A DNA stretch of 51,631 nucleotides from Marisimplicoccus sp965655775 (lineage in GTDB: Bacteria > Bacteroidota > Bacteroidia > Flavobacteriales > Flavobacteriaceae), in the NCBI GenBank assembly GCA_965655775.1, contig CBFHHV010000009.1:1-51631 (forward strand). The letters are read 5' to 3'. The notes below the pieces were generated by a model. It worked only from the letters and a program-made list of their open reading frames with translations. It did no database searches and had not been told where the DNA came from. How positions within the stretch are numbered: the first letter of the stretch is position 1; every line of letters starts with the position of its first letter. The translations under genes and the position numbers were made by a program. Below are positions 8,619 to 19,234 of this stretch, one piece after another.

Positions 8619-11600
8619 ATGTCTATTGTTAACTCCCTTTTGAAGGTATTTCTTGGGGATAAATCTGGGAAAGATCTTAAAAAACTGACCCCCATAGTTG
8701 ATGAAATCAATAATCATTTCAATAGACTCTCCTCAATTACTAATGATCAACTAAGAGATAAAACAATTGAATTTAAAAAATTGATTTCAGATGAGACAGA
8801 AGATCTTAATTCTTCAGTTTCAGATCTAAATAATAAGCTTTCTAATGAACTGTCTAATAATGAAAAGGAAGAAATATTTAAGCAAATTGAGTCTTTAGAA
8901 AATGATCTAATTGAAAAGAAGTCTGAAGTTTTAGACAGATTATTACCTGAGGCATTCGCAGTTGTGAAGGAAACTGCAAAAAGATTTTTTGAAAATGAAG
9001 AAATTAAAGTAACTGCTTCAGATTTTGATAAAGAAATTGCATCAAAAAAATCTTATACAAAGATTGATAGTGATAGCGCAATATGGAAAAATAATTGGGA
9101 TGCAGCCGGAAAAAATGTTGTCTGGGATATGATTCACTATGATGTTCAATTAATTGGAGGAATTGTTCTTCATCAAGGAAAAATTGGAGAAATGCAAACT
9201 GGTGAGGGTAAAACATTAGTTTCAACATTACCAATTTATCTAAATGCTCTTACAGGTGATGGAGTTCATTTGGTTACGGTTAATGATTACTTGGCAAAAC
9301 GTGATAGTGCATGGATGGGGCCAATACTTGAATTTCATGGATTAAAGATCGATTGTATTGATTATCATAAACCAAATTCTCCTGAAAGAAAAAAAGCATA
9401 CGAGGCAGATATAACCTATGGAACAAATAATGAATTTGGTTTTGATTATTTAAGAGACAATATGTCTCACTCACTTAATGATATTGTTCAAAGAAAGCAT
9501 AATTATGCTATAATTGATGAGGTAGACTCTGTTCTAATTGATGATGCTAGAACACCGTTAATTATTTCTGGACCAACAAAAGATGGGGAAAGGCATGAAT
9601 TTGATAATCTAAAGCCTAAGATCCAGAGATTAGTTTCCCTTCAAAAGACATACCTCAACAGTATTCTCTCTGAAGCAAAAGGTCTAATTCAAAATTCAGA
9701 CAATGATAAAGGAGGTTTCCTTCTTTACAGAGTGTACAGAGGACTTCCAAAAAATAAAGCATTAATTAAATTTTTAAGTGAGGAAGGTGTAAAACAAACA
9801 CTTCAAAAAACTGAGAACTTTTATATGCAAGATAACAATAGAGAGATGCATCAAATTGATGAAGAGCTCTATTTTACAATAGATGAGAAGAATAATCAGA
9901 TTGAACTTACAGATAAGGGAATAAATACACTATCTGAGGATCTGGATGATAAAGATTTTTTTATCATGCCAAATATTTCAACTGAAATTACTTCAATAGA
10001 GACTAAAGGTCTATCTGCAGAAGATGAGGCAAAAGAAAAGAATGATTTATTCAATGATTTTAACATCAAAAGTGAAAGGATTCACAGTATGAATCAGTTA
10101 CTTAAAGCTTTTACTTTATTTGAGAAAGATGTTGAATATGTTGTTGTTGAGAATAAGGTAATGATAGTTGATGAACAAACTGGAAGGATAATGGATGGCA
10201 GAAGATACTCAGATGGACTTCATCAAGCAATTGAAGCTAAAGAAAATGTGAAAATTGAGGCTGCTACTCAGACTTTTGCTACAATTACTCTTCAAAATTA
10301 TTTTAGATTATACTCTAAGCTTTCTGGGATGACAGGTACTGCTGTTACTGAGGCAGGTGAATTTTGGGAAATTTATAAACTTGATGTAACAGAAATTCCA
10401 ACGAATAAACCGATAGCAAGAAAAGATCAAGATGATTTAATTTATAAATCAAAACGTGAAAAATATAATGCAATTATTGAGGAAGTAATTGATCTCAGAA
10501 ACAATAAAAGACCTGTATTGATTGGAACAACATCTGTTGAGATATCAGAGTTATTAAGTAAAATGTTAAACCGAGCAAGTATAAACCATAATGTACTAAA
10601 TGCCAAGCTTCATAAAAAAGAAGCTGATATAGTTGCTGAGGCTGGAAATCCTGGTGTAGTCACAATTGCTACTAATATGGCTGGTAGGGGAACTGACATT
10701 AAGCTAAGCAAAGATGTTATTGATGCTGGAGGACTTGCAATTATTGGTACGGAAAGGCATGATTCACGAAGAGTAGATAGACAGCTTAGAGGTAGATCTG
10801 GTAGACAAGGTGATCCGGGTAGTTCTCAATTTTATGTTTCTTTTGAAGATAATTTAATGAGGTTATTTGGCCAAGATAGGGTATCTAATATAATGGATCG
10901 TATGGGTTTAAAAGATGGAGAAAATATACAGCATCCAATGGTAACAAAATCAATTGAAAGAGCTCAGAAGAAGGTAGAGGAAAATAACTTTGGTATTAGA
11001 AAGAGATTACTAGAGTATGATGATGTTATGAACTCACAGAGAAATATTATATATACTCTAAGAAAAAACGCATTAGAAGGGGATAGACTACAAATCGATA
11101 TTTCTAATATAATGTTTGACACAATTGAAGAGATAGTTCAAGACAATAAGGGTACTAATAATTTTAAAAACTTTGAATTTGAACTTATAACAACATTTTC
11201 AATGACTTCGCCAATTAATGAGGATGAATTCATTGAATCAAATGAAGAAGACTTAATTAATTCTCTTTATGAGGAACTAAATAAGTTTTACATAAACAAA
11301 AAAGAGTTAAACAGAGCCCTTGCGCTTCCTGTTATTAAAAACGTTTATGAGAATAAGGCAAACTCCTTTAAAAGAATTGTAGTTCCATTTACAGATGGTA
11401 AAAAGGTTATAAATATTGTAACTGATTTAAAAAAATCTTTTGAGACTAATGGAGAAAATCTAATTGATGATTTTGAAAAGAACATTTCTCTCGCAATAAT
11501 TGATGAAAAGTGGAAAAATCATCTAAGAAAAATGGATGAATTAAAACAATCTGTTCAATTAGCAGTTCACGAGCAAAAAGATCCCTTATTAATATATAAA

Positions 11601-11978
11601 TTTGAAGCATATGAGTTATTTAAGTCAATGATTCATATTCTAAATAAAGAGCTATTATCATTTTTATTCAAGTCTAATCTTCCAAATAATCAAGGTAATA
11701 TTAAAGATGCTTCAACAGATTCTTCAAAAAATAACAATTATCAAACTTCAAAAGAAGAAAGTCTTAATAGTGATGAACTAGCTGAAAGAGCAAGAAGAGT
11801 TGGTGCTAGTGCAAGCCAACAGGGCAAGAGAGTGGAGACCATTACGAGAGAGGTTCCCAAAATAGGTCGAAACGAAAAAGTTGAGATTAGAAATAATGAT
11901 ACCGGTGATGTTAAGACTTTAAAGTTCAAACAAGCAGAGAAGCTACTCCTAACTGGAGAGTGGTCAATTAATAGTTAA
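8619..11978 (+). CDS. secA: Preprotein translocase ATPase SecA
   Basis: 1119 residues, the long Bacteroidota form (about 900 in E. coli). Walker A MQTGEGKTL begins near residue 192, motif II DEVDSVLIDDARTPLIISG near 300, and the second helicase domain carries TNMAGRGTDIKL and RRVDRQLRGRSGRQGDPG. Extra insertions lie in the first nucleotide-binding domain. The C-terminus lacks the CxCxSGxxxxxCH zinc finger and instead ends GRNEKVEIRNNDTGDVKTLK followed by a short tail, as in relatives. SecA drives Sec export at the inner membrane. A TAAATTTG box at 8598-8605, 13 bases before the ATG, may be its own -7 element. Confidence 0.97.
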   Translation: MSIVNSLLKVFLGDKSGKDLKKLTPIVDEINNHFNRLSSITNDQLRDKTIEFKKLISDETEDLNSSVSDLNNKLSNELSNNEKEEIFKQIESLENDLIEKKSEVLDRLLPEAFAVVKETAKRFFENEEIKVTASDFDKEIASKKSYTKIDSDSAIWKNNWDAAGKNVVWDMIHYDVQLIGGIVLHQGKIGEMQTGEGKTLVSTLPIYLNALTGDGVHLVTVNDYLAKRDSAWMGPILEFHGLKIDCIDYHKPNSPERKKAYEADITYGTNNEFGFDYLRDNMSHSLNDIVQRKHNYAIIDEVDSVLIDDARTPLIISGPTKDGERHEFDNLKPKIQRLVSLQKTYLNSILSEAKGLIQNSDNDKGGFLLYRVYRGLPKNKALIKFLSEEGVKQTLQKTENFYMQDNNREMHQIDEELYFTIDEKNNQIELTDKGINTLSEDLDDKDFFIMPNISTEITSIETKGLSAEDEAKEKNDLFNDFNIKSERIHSMNQLLKAFTLFEKDVEYVVVENKVMIVDEQTGRIMDGRRYSDGLHQAIEAKENVKIEAATQTFATITLQNYFRLYSKLSGMTGTAVTEAGEFWEIYKLDVTEIPTNKPIARKDQDDLIYKSKREKYNAIIEEVIDLRNNKRPVLIGTTSVEISELLSKMLNRASINHNVLNAKLHKKEADIVAEAGNPGVVTIATNMAGRGTDIKLSKDVIDAGGLAIIGTERHDSRRVDRQLRGRSGRQGDPGSSQFYVSFEDNLMRLFGQDRVSNIMDRMGLKDGENIQHPMVTKSIERAQKKVEENNFGIRKRLLEYDDVMNSQRNIIYTLRKNALEGDRLQIDISNIMFDTIEEIVQDNKGTNNFKNFEFELITTFSMTSPINEDEFIESNEEDLINSLYEELNKFYINKKELNRALALPVIKNVYENKANSFKRIVVPFTDGKKVINIVTDLKKSFETNGENLIDDFEKNISLAIIDEKWKNHLRKMDELKQSVQLAVHEQKDPLLIYKFEAYELFKSMIHILNKELLSFLFKSNLPNNQGNIKDASTDSSKNNNYQTSKEESLNSDELAERARRVGASASQQGKRVETITREVPKIGRNEKVEIRNNDTGDVKTLKFKQAEKLLLTGEWSINS

Positions 11979-12097
11979 TTCTTACTAATATATTTTCAGT
12001 TTATTATTTGAAAAATATCAATATGATATTTTTTTTAACCTTTTTTTATAAATATGGTAAATATTATTTTTTAATATTTGAATAGATGGCGTATGAT

Positions 12098-12127
12098 TTT
12101 GATCATTGGACCTTAATCATAAATTTG
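12098..12127 (+). promoter_or_regulatory. Bacteroidota-type promoter of gltB
   Basis: TTTG at 12098-12101, an 18-base spacer, then TAAATTTG at 12120-12127. The ATG at 12140 is 13 bases after the -7 element. The promoter lies inside the longest possible frame of gltB, which argues that the ATG at 12086 is not the true start. Confidence 0.7.
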
Positions 12128-12139
12128 TTAATCTTACGT

Positions 12140-15100
12140 ATGAAATTAAAAGACCAAGGGCTGTACCTATCTGAATTTGAGCATGATAATTGTGGTGCTG
12201 GCTTTATTTGTAGTCTAAATGGTGAAAGAACTAATAATATTATTAGCAAAGCGCTTAATATTCTTTCATGTCTTGAGCACAGAGGTGCGGTTAGTTCAGA
12301 TGGCAGGACTGGAGATGGAGCTGGAATTTTAATTGAAATACCTCATGACTTTTTTACTAAAAAATGTAATTTTCCCCTTCCAGAGCCTAACAACTATGCA
12401 GTTGGTATGGTTTTTCTACCAAAAAGCGTAAACCAGTCAAATCATTGTATAAATGTTATTGAGAATGAAATTAATAAACAGAATTTAAAAATTATTGGAT
12501 GGAGAGATGTGCCTGTTAACTCAAAAGTTGTTGGTTCTATTGCAAGTAAATCTCAGCCAGAAATAAAGCAGGTGTTTATAACTACAAATAATTCAGAAAC
12601 TGGTGAAACTGATTTTAATATAAAGTTATATAAAGCAAGAAAAATTACTGAGAACTCAATAGTCTCCTCTGAACTATCTGAAAAGGAATATTTTTATTTT
12701 TCGAGTTTAAGCACAAAGACAATTATTTATAAAGGATTATTAGTGCCAGAAGATATTGAAAGATTCTATGTAGATTTAAAAGACTCTTCTTTAGTTACAA
12801 AGCTTGCACTTGTTCACCAGAGATTTTCAACAAATACTTTTCCTACCTGGGATTTAGCTCAACCTTTTAGATACATGTGTCACAATGGAGAAATTAACAC
12901 ATTCAAAGGGAACATAAGCAGGATGAGAACCAGAGAAGAGCTTTTTAAATCAGATAATATAACTGATCATGAAATGTCAAAAATTCTTCCGATAATCGTA
13001 CCAAAAAAATCAGATTCAGCTTCAATGGATATGGTTGTTGAGCTTTTACTTATGACTGGAAGATCATTACCAGAAGTTATGATGATGTTAGTTCCAGAAG
13101 CATGGGAAAAACACAACTCAATGGATGTTAAGAAAAAAGCATTCTATGAATATAACAGTTGCATTATGGAGCCTTGGGATGGACCTGCTTCAATTCCATT
13201 TACAGACGGTAAATATATAGGCGCCTTGTTAGATAGAAATGGTCTTAGGCCATCTAGGTATACTGTAACCAAAGACGGATATGTCGTTATGTCTTCGGAA
13301 ACAGGTGTTGTAGAAATTGAACCTAAAAATGTTTTATCACATGGAAGACTTGAACCAGGAAAAATATTTCTTGTCGACATGGAAGAAGGAAGAATAATAA
13401 ATGATGAAGAAATTAAATCTGAGATAGTCTCAAAGCAGCCATACAAAAAATGGATCAATAAGAACATACTTCAGTTAAAGGATGTCCCTTATACAGGAAA
13501 CAGAACCCCCAACGAAAAAATTAAGTTTGAAACAAGATTAAAAATTTTTGGATATACAAAGGAAGACTTTAAGAAAATTATTATTCCCATGAGTATTACT
13601 GGCAAGGAATCTATTGGTTCTATGGGAATAGATACACCTTTAGCTGTATTATCTAAAAAGCCTCAACTTTTATATAATTATTTCAAACAACTTTTTGCTC
13701 AAGTGACAAACCCACCATTAGACGGAATAAGAGAGGAAATCATAACTGATACAAGTTTATCTATTGGAAATAGTTACAACATTTTTGAAATTACTGAAGA
13801 GCATTGTATTAATCTAAACATAAAGAACCCTATCATTTCTAATGAAGATTTAGATAAAATTAAATATATAAATCATGAAAATTTTAAGACTAAATCAATT
13901 AATTGTCTCTACAAATCTAAAATGGGGCATAATGGAATTGAGGAATCACTAGAAAATACAGTTACTGATATTGAAAGATACGTTGATGATGGAACTAACA
14001 TAATTATACTAAGTGATAGGAATGTATCAAAAAAGATGTCTCCTATCCCAATATTACTTGCATGTTCGTACGTTCATCAAACTATGATTAAAAAGAAAAA
14101 AAGATCAAAATTTGGAATTATAATTGAATCAGCTGAGCCAAGAGAGCCTCATCACTTTTCAATGCTCTTTGGCTTTGGAGCAAGTGCTATTAATCCATAC
14201 TTAGTCAATGAAATAATTAACTACCACCATGAATTAGGATTTATAAAGAATATCTCAAAAGAAAAGGCTATTTCTAATTTTAATGATGCTACAGCTAAAG
14301 GTATATTAAAAGTTATGAATAAAATAGGAATCTCTACTCTTAATTCTTACAGAGGATCTCAAATATTTGAAGCGCTTGGACTAAAGACAAACTTCATAAA
14401 CAAATATTTCAAAAATACGCCTACTAGGATTGAGGGTGTTGGTCTTTATGTAATTGAGAAAGAGATTAATCAAAGAATTAAACATGCGTTTACTTCTTCT
14501 TCTGACTTTATCTCGATAAAAACAGGTGGGGATTACAGGTGGAGAAGAGATGGCGAGAGCCATATGTTTAATCCAAACACTATCTCAAAACTTCAAAAAT
14601 CAGTTAGACAAGAGAGTTATTCTTCATATAAAGAATTTTCTAAGCTTGTTAATGATCAAGAAGAACAATTAATGACTATTCGGGGTCTACTAAAGTTTGT
14701 TGATTATAATCCTATTCCTATTGAGGAAGTTGAACCATGGACTGAAATAGTTAAGAGATTTAAAACTGGTGCAATGTCTTACGGCTCTATAAGCAAAGAA
14801 GCTCATGAAAATCTTGCAATTGCTATGAATCGTATTGGAGGAAAAAGTAATTCCGGTGAAGGTGGTGAAGATAGTAAGAGGTTCAAGAAAGATAAGAATG
14901 GAGATCTTCGAAATAGTGCAATTAAACAAGTTGCTTCAGGAAGATTTGGTGTAAGCTCATACTATTTATCAAGCGCAAATGAAATTCAAATTAAGATGGC
15001 TCAGGGTGCAAAACCTGGTGAGGGTGGACAATTACCAGGCCCTAAGGTTAATCCCTTAATTGCTAAAGTCAGAAATTCTACACCATTTGTTGGGTTAATT

Positions 15101-16645
15101 TCCCCTCCTCCCCATCATGATATTTATTCAATTGAAGATTTAGCACAATTAATTTTTGATCTAAAAAATGCTAATAGAAAAGCTAGAATTAATGTTAAAC
15201 TTGTATCTGAAGTAGGAGTTGGAACTATTGCTGCTGGTGTTGCAAAAGCTAAAGCTGATGTTATTTTAATTTCAGGTTATGATGGTGGAACTGGTGCTTC
15301 ACCTTTAACCTCTCTTAGACATGCTGGATTACCATGGGAATTAGGAATTGCTGAAGCACAACAAACTCTAGTAATAAATAATTTACGCAGTAGAGTCGTA
15401 CTTGAATGTGATGGTCAACTTAAAACAGGAAAGGATGTAGCTATTGCATGTCTTTTAGGCGCAGAAGAATTTGGTTTTTCTACAGCTCCACTTGTTGCGT
15501 CAGGATGTATAATGATGCGAGCATGTCACTTAAATACATGTCCTGTAGGAATTGCAACTCAAGATCCAGATTTAAGGAAGAACTTTAAGGGTAAACCTGA
15601 ACATGTTATTAATTACATGTACTTTGTTGCTCAGGAATTAAGAGAAATAATGGCAAATCTTGGATACAGAACAATGGACGAAATGATTGGTCAAACTCAA
15701 AAATTAAAGCCTAAAGAAGGTTTTGAAGATTTTAAAATTAAAGGAATTAATCTAGATAAAGTTCTATACAAACCTTTGAATAATGATGGATTCCCTGTCA
15801 AAAACACAAAAAAACAAGATCATAACTTGGATAACGTCTTAGATTTTGAAATACTAAAATCTGCTAATTTGTCAATTAATAAAAAGGTAAAATCTTCTTT
15901 TGAATTTAAAATTAAAAATACTGATAGATCTGTTGGAGCATTAATTAGTAATGAAATATCAAACATTCATGGAATCAAGGGATTACCAAAGGATACTCTT
16001 AAAATTAATTTTAGAGGTTCTGCTGGTCAAAGTTTTGGTGCATTTGCAGTCAAAGGACTTAAAATGACAGTCATTGGAAATACAAATGATTATTTTGGAA
16101 AAAGTCTCTCGGGAGGAATTTTATCAATAAAAGTGCCTGAGGACTCTACTTTTGAATCTAACAAGAATATAATTACTGGTAACGTTGCATTATACGGTGC
16201 AACTGCAGGAGAGGCCTACATAAATGGTATAGCTGGTGAAAGATTCTGTGTAAGAAATTCAGGTGCCAATGCAGTTGTAGAAGGAGTTGGAGACCATGGC
16301 TGTGAATATATGACAGGCGGAAACGTTTTAATATTAGGAGAAATTGGTAGGAACTTTGGAGCTGGAATGAGTGGAGGTATTGCTTATCTATTAAAAACTC
16401 CTAATTTCTCCGAAAAAAACTTCAATATGGAAATGATAAATTTTGAAGAAATTGATAGTCAAGATACAGATATAATATTTAGCCTACTTAAGAATCATTA
16501 TTCAAATACAGCAAGTAAATTAGCTGAAGAGATGTTATCTAATTGGAGTTCAAAAAAAGAGAGTTTTATTAAGATTATGCCAATTGAATATAAAGCTGCA
16601 TTGGAAAAACTTAAGGAAGAAAAAATTAATCAACTTATTAACTAG
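12140..16645 (+). CDS. gltB: Glutamate synthase (GOGAT), large subunit
   Basis: 1501 residues from ATG 12140 (MKLKDQGLYLSEFEHDN). The glutaminase nucleophile is Cys18 (DNCGAGF), normally exposed by removal of the short propeptide. Further landmarks are the class II amidotransferase domain (LEHRGAVSSDGRTGDGAG), the FMN-binding synthase domain (GEGGEDSKRF, GAKPGEGGQLPGPK), the 3Fe-4S cysteines in CIMMRACHLNTCPVG, and the C-terminal GXGXG beta-helix domain. The enzyme makes two glutamates from glutamine and 2-oxoglutarate. An in-frame ATG at 12086 would add 18 residues but precedes the promoter. gltD follows directly. Confidence 0.95.
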   Translation: MKLKDQGLYLSEFEHDNCGAGFICSLNGERTNNIISKALNILSCLEHRGAVSSDGRTGDGAGILIEIPHDFFTKKCNFPLPEPNNYAVGMVFLPKSVNQSNHCINVIENEINKQNLKIIGWRDVPVNSKVVGSIASKSQPEIKQVFITTNNSETGETDFNIKLYKARKITENSIVSSELSEKEYFYFSSLSTKTIIYKGLLVPEDIERFYVDLKDSSLVTKLALVHQRFSTNTFPTWDLAQPFRYMCHNGEINTFKGNISRMRTREELFKSDNITDHEMSKILPIIVPKKSDSASMDMVVELLLMTGRSLPEVMMMLVPEAWEKHNSMDVKKKAFYEYNSCIMEPWDGPASIPFTDGKYIGALLDRNGLRPSRYTVTKDGYVVMSSETGVVEIEPKNVLSHGRLEPGKIFLVDMEEGRIINDEEIKSEIVSKQPYKKWINKNILQLKDVPYTGNRTPNEKIKFETRLKIFGYTKEDFKKIIIPMSITGKESIGSMGIDTPLAVLSKKPQLLYNYFKQLFAQVTNPPLDGIREEIITDTSLSIGNSYNIFEITEEHCINLNIKNPIISNEDLDKIKYINHENFKTKSINCLYKSKMGHNGIEESLENTVTDIERYVDDGTNIIILSDRNVSKKMSPIPILLACSYVHQTMIKKKKRSKFGIIIESAEPREPHHFSMLFGFGASAINPYLVNEIINYHHELGFIKNISKEKAISNFNDATAKGILKVMNKIGISTLNSYRGSQIFEALGLKTNFINKYFKNTPTRIEGVGLYVIEKEINQRIKHAFTSSSDFISIKTGGDYRWRRDGESHMFNPNTISKLQKSVRQESYSSYKEFSKLVNDQEEQLMTIRGLLKFVDYNPIPIEEVEPWTEIVKRFKTGAMSYGSISKEAHENLAIAMNRIGGKSNSGEGGEDSKRFKKDKNGDLRNSAIKQVASGRFGVSSYYLSSANEIQIKMAQGAKPGEGGQLPGPKVNPLIAKVRNSTPFVGLISPPPHHDIYSIEDLAQLIFDLKNANRKARINVKLVSEVGVGTIAAGVAKAKADVILISGYDGGTGASPLTSLRHAGLPWELGIAEAQQTLVINNLRSRVVLECDGQLKTGKDVAIACLLGAEEFGFSTAPLVASGCIMMRACHLNTCPVGIATQDPDLRKNFKGKPEHVINYMYFVAQELREIMANLGYRTMDEMIGQTQKLKPKEGFEDFKIKGINLDKVLYKPLNNDGFPVKNTKKQDHNLDNVLDFEILKSANLSINKKVKSSFEFKIKNTDRSVGALISNEISNIHGIKGLPKDTLKINFRGSAGQSFGAFAVKGLKMTVIGNTNDYFGKSLSGGILSIKVPEDSTFESNKNIITGNVALYGATAGEAYINGIAGERFCVRNSGANAVVEGVGDHGCEYMTGGNVLILGEIGRNFGAGMSGGIAYLLKTPNFSEKNFNMEMINFEEIDSQDTDIIFSLLKNHYSNTASKLAEEMLSNWSSKKESFIKIMPIEYKAALEKLKEEKINQLIN

Positions 16646-18097
16646 ATGGGTAAAGTTAAAGGATTTAAAGAGTTTGATAGAATTGATGAAAAGTATCTCC
16701 CAGTAAGGAGTAGGCTCAAAAACTATAATGAGTTTACTGTAGAAGTTAAAAAGTCTGAACTAGAGAGTCAGTCTGCCAGATGTATGGATTGTGGTGTTCC
16801 TTTTTGTCACAGTGGATGTCCACTTGGTAATTTAATTCCTGATTTTAATGACTTAGTCTACAACAAGAAGTGGAAAGATGCGCTTGAAGTTCTTCATTCA
16901 ACTAATAATTTTCCTGAATTTACAGGGAGGTTATGTCCTGCTCCATGTGAGGCTTCTTGTGTTTTAGGGATTATAGACCCACCTGTTTCAATTGAATTAA
17001 TTGAAAAAAATATTATTGAAGAAGGTTTCAAAAATGGATGGATAAAGCCAGTTATTCCAAAATCTAGAACAGATAAAAAGATTGCTATTATTGGCTCTGG
17101 ACCTGCAGGTTTAGCAGCATCTCAGCAGTTGAATTCAAGAGGTCATAATGTGACTGTATTTGAAAGAGATAACAAAATAGGTGGATTACTAAGATATGGT
17201 ATACCTGATTTTAAGCTTGAAAAAAATATCATTGATAGAAGAGTAGATATTCTAAAAGAGGAGGGGATTAAATTTAAATGTAGTATCAATGTTGGTGAAG
17301 ATATAACAATTGAAAAATTACAAGAAGATTTTGATGCAGTTTTAATTTCAACAGGATCTACAAAAAAACGATCATTAGATATTCCTGGTAGTGATTTACA
17401 TGGAGTTGAACAAGCTATGGACTTTTTGACCCACAATAATAAGTTTGTTGATGGTCAGATAAATGCTCATATAGACAGGTATAATGCAAAAGATAAAAAC
17501 ATAATAGTTATTGGTGGTGGGGATACTGGTTCAGATTGTATTGGAACTTCCAACAGACATGGTGCTGAAAGTGTAATTAACTTTGAGCTATCTAATAAAC
17601 CAGGTAAAAAAAGAGACTCTTCAAATCCTTGGCCATATTGGCCTTTTACCCTAAAAACAACCTCATCTCATCAAGAAGGTGTTAGTAGGGAATGGAGTAT
17701 TTTAACAAAAAAATTTATTGGTGACAAACACCACAATCTAGTAGGTCTTCAAACAGTAAATGTTGAAATAGACAAGAATTCAGGGAAACTTTCTGAGATT
17801 CCTAATACTGAAAAAGTCTGGGATTGTGATATGGCAATTTTAGCACTCGGATTTACTGGTCCTGAAGAAGATCTCCCAAATCAACTAAATATTGATCTAA
17901 ATAGTATTGGTAATATATCTTCAAATTCTGATTATCAAACCAAAAAAAATAATATTTTTACTGCAGGTGACTGCCGAAGAGGACAGTCACTAATTGTTTG
18001 GGCAATTTCGGAAGGGAGAGAAGCCTCTTATCATGTTGACAAATACCTCATGGGTAAATCAAATCTTCCAAGAAAGAACTCATACGGAGATTTATAA
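16646..18097 (+). CDS. gltD: Glutamate synthase, small subunit
   Basis: 483 residues starting at the base after the gltB stop, so translation is coupled. N-terminal cysteines 46, 49, 54, 58 and 97, 101, 105 supply two 4Fe-4S clusters. The FAD Rossmann motif (IIGSGPAGLAASQQL, about 148) and the NADPH motif (VIGGGDTGSDC) follow. GltD takes electrons from NADPH to the large subunit. Confidence 0.96.
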   Translation: MGKVKGFKEFDRIDEKYLPVRSRLKNYNEFTVEVKKSELESQSARCMDCGVPFCHSGCPLGNLIPDFNDLVYNKKWKDALEVLHSTNNFPEFTGRLCPAPCEASCVLGIIDPPVSIELIEKNIIEEGFKNGWIKPVIPKSRTDKKIAIIGSGPAGLAASQQLNSRGHNVTVFERDNKIGGLLRYGIPDFKLEKNIIDRRVDILKEEGIKFKCSINVGEDITIEKLQEDFDAVLISTGSTKKRSLDIPGSDLHGVEQAMDFLTHNNKFVDGQINAHIDRYNAKDKNIIVIGGGDTGSDCIGTSNRHGAESVINFELSNKPGKKRDSSNPWPYWPFTLKTTSSHQEGVSREWSILTKKFIGDKHHNLVGLQTVNVEIDKNSGKLSEIPNTEKVWDCDMAILALGFTGPEEDLPNQLNIDLNSIGNISSNSDYQTKKNNIFTAGDCRRGQSLIVWAISEGREASYHVDKYLMGKSNLPRKNSYGDL

Positions 18098-18112
18098 AGA
18101 CCATATAAAAAA

Positions 18113-19234
18113 ATGACTACAAAGGAAGAAAAGATTAAGTTCTTAGTATTTTCTGCGGCTTTCCCTTACAGGGGTGGAATTTCCGATTCGACTCACTCAC
18201 TTTGTAATGAGCTAATAGGGTCAAGAATTAACACTGAAGTTTGGACTTTCTCTCTTTTATATCCTAGCTTTTTATTTCCTGGAAAATCTCAATATAGCAA
18301 TGAACGGTACGAACAAAATTTTAAAGTAAGAAGACTAATAAATACTATTAATCCATTTAACTGGATTAAAGTATCTATAATGGCAAATAATGTATTGCCA
18401 AACTCGATAATTCTTAGGTACTGGTCCCCTATTCTAATTTTTCCATACTTTTTTATTAGATTATTTTTAAACAAAAGGATTTCAATTATTGGACTTATTG
18501 ATAATTGGGATAATCATGAAAAAATTGTATTTGAAAGATTACTTCGTAGACTTTTTTTATATACATGTGATAAATTTATTACAATGTCAGACAATGTTGG
18601 TAAACAGGTTAAACAGTCTACTAATAAAAAAGTAATAACTCTGTTCCACCCAATAAATTCTAAACTACCTCAAATAAAAGATAAAAAATCTGCAAAAATT
18701 AGTTTAGGACTTGATGATATCACTTACATTTCTTTTGTTGGTCTTATAAGGGAATATAAAGGGTTAGAAACTCTTATAAAGAGTATGAAATTCATCGATA
18801 ATAAAAATATAAAACTAATAATTGCTGGAGAATTTTATGAGCCTATAGAAAAATATTTAAACATTATTAAAAATCTTGGATTAGACGATAAAATCATTAT
18901 TAAGAATGAGTTCTTAAATTCTAAAATGATTAGAGATTTTATATGTGCAAGTGATTTAATAATACAGCCCTATATTAAGGCAAGTCAAAGTGGAATAACA
19001 CCATTATGTTATTTTTATGAAACCCCCACCGTAGTTTCAAACATTGATGGTTTAAAAGAAATTATTATTAAAGATAAAAGTGGCACAACTTTTGAAAAGA
19101 CACCTAAAAATTTATCAACTGGAATTTTAGAATCTTTAGATAAACAAAAAAATGATAACTACATAATAAACATCAAAAGATCTAAAAAGAATTATACTTG
19201 GTTAAGCTTTGTCGAAAAACTTGAGGAACTTTAG
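18113..19234 (+). CDS. GT4-type glycosyltransferase
   Basis: 373 residues with the two-domain GT-B layout. The N-terminal half begins with FLVFSAAFPYRGGISDSTHS (acceptor side). The C-terminal half carries VGLIREYKGLETLIKSM and the donor-site region IQPYIKASQSGITPLCYFYE. It probably transfers a sugar from an NDP donor to a lipid or polysaccharide acceptor; donor and acceptor cannot be told. It begins 15 bases after gltD but is not functionally related. Its last 33 bases overlap the convergent PAP2 gene. Confidence 0.8.
   Translation: MTTKEEKIKFLVFSAAFPYRGGISDSTHSLCNELIGSRINTEVWTFSLLYPSFLFPGKSQYSNERYEQNFKVRRLINTINPFNWIKVSIMANNVLPNSIILRYWSPILIFPYFFIRLFLNKRISIIGLIDNWDNHEKIVFERLLRRLFLYTCDKFITMSDNVGKQVKQSTNKKVITLFHPINSKLPQIKDKKSAKISLGLDDITYISFVGLIREYKGLETLIKSMKFIDNKNIKLIIAGEFYEPIEKYLNIIKNLGLDDKIIIKNEFLNSKMIRDFICASDLIIQPYIKASQSGITPLCYFYETPTVVSNIDGLKEIIIKDKSGTTFEKTPKNLSTGILESLDKQKNDNYIINIKRSKKNYTWLSFVEKLEEL

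Noticed and set aside
9004..9474. Minus-strand open frames inside secA
   Set aside because: Shadow frames of a conserved coding region; AT-rich Phe/Leu-rich composition typical of antisense.
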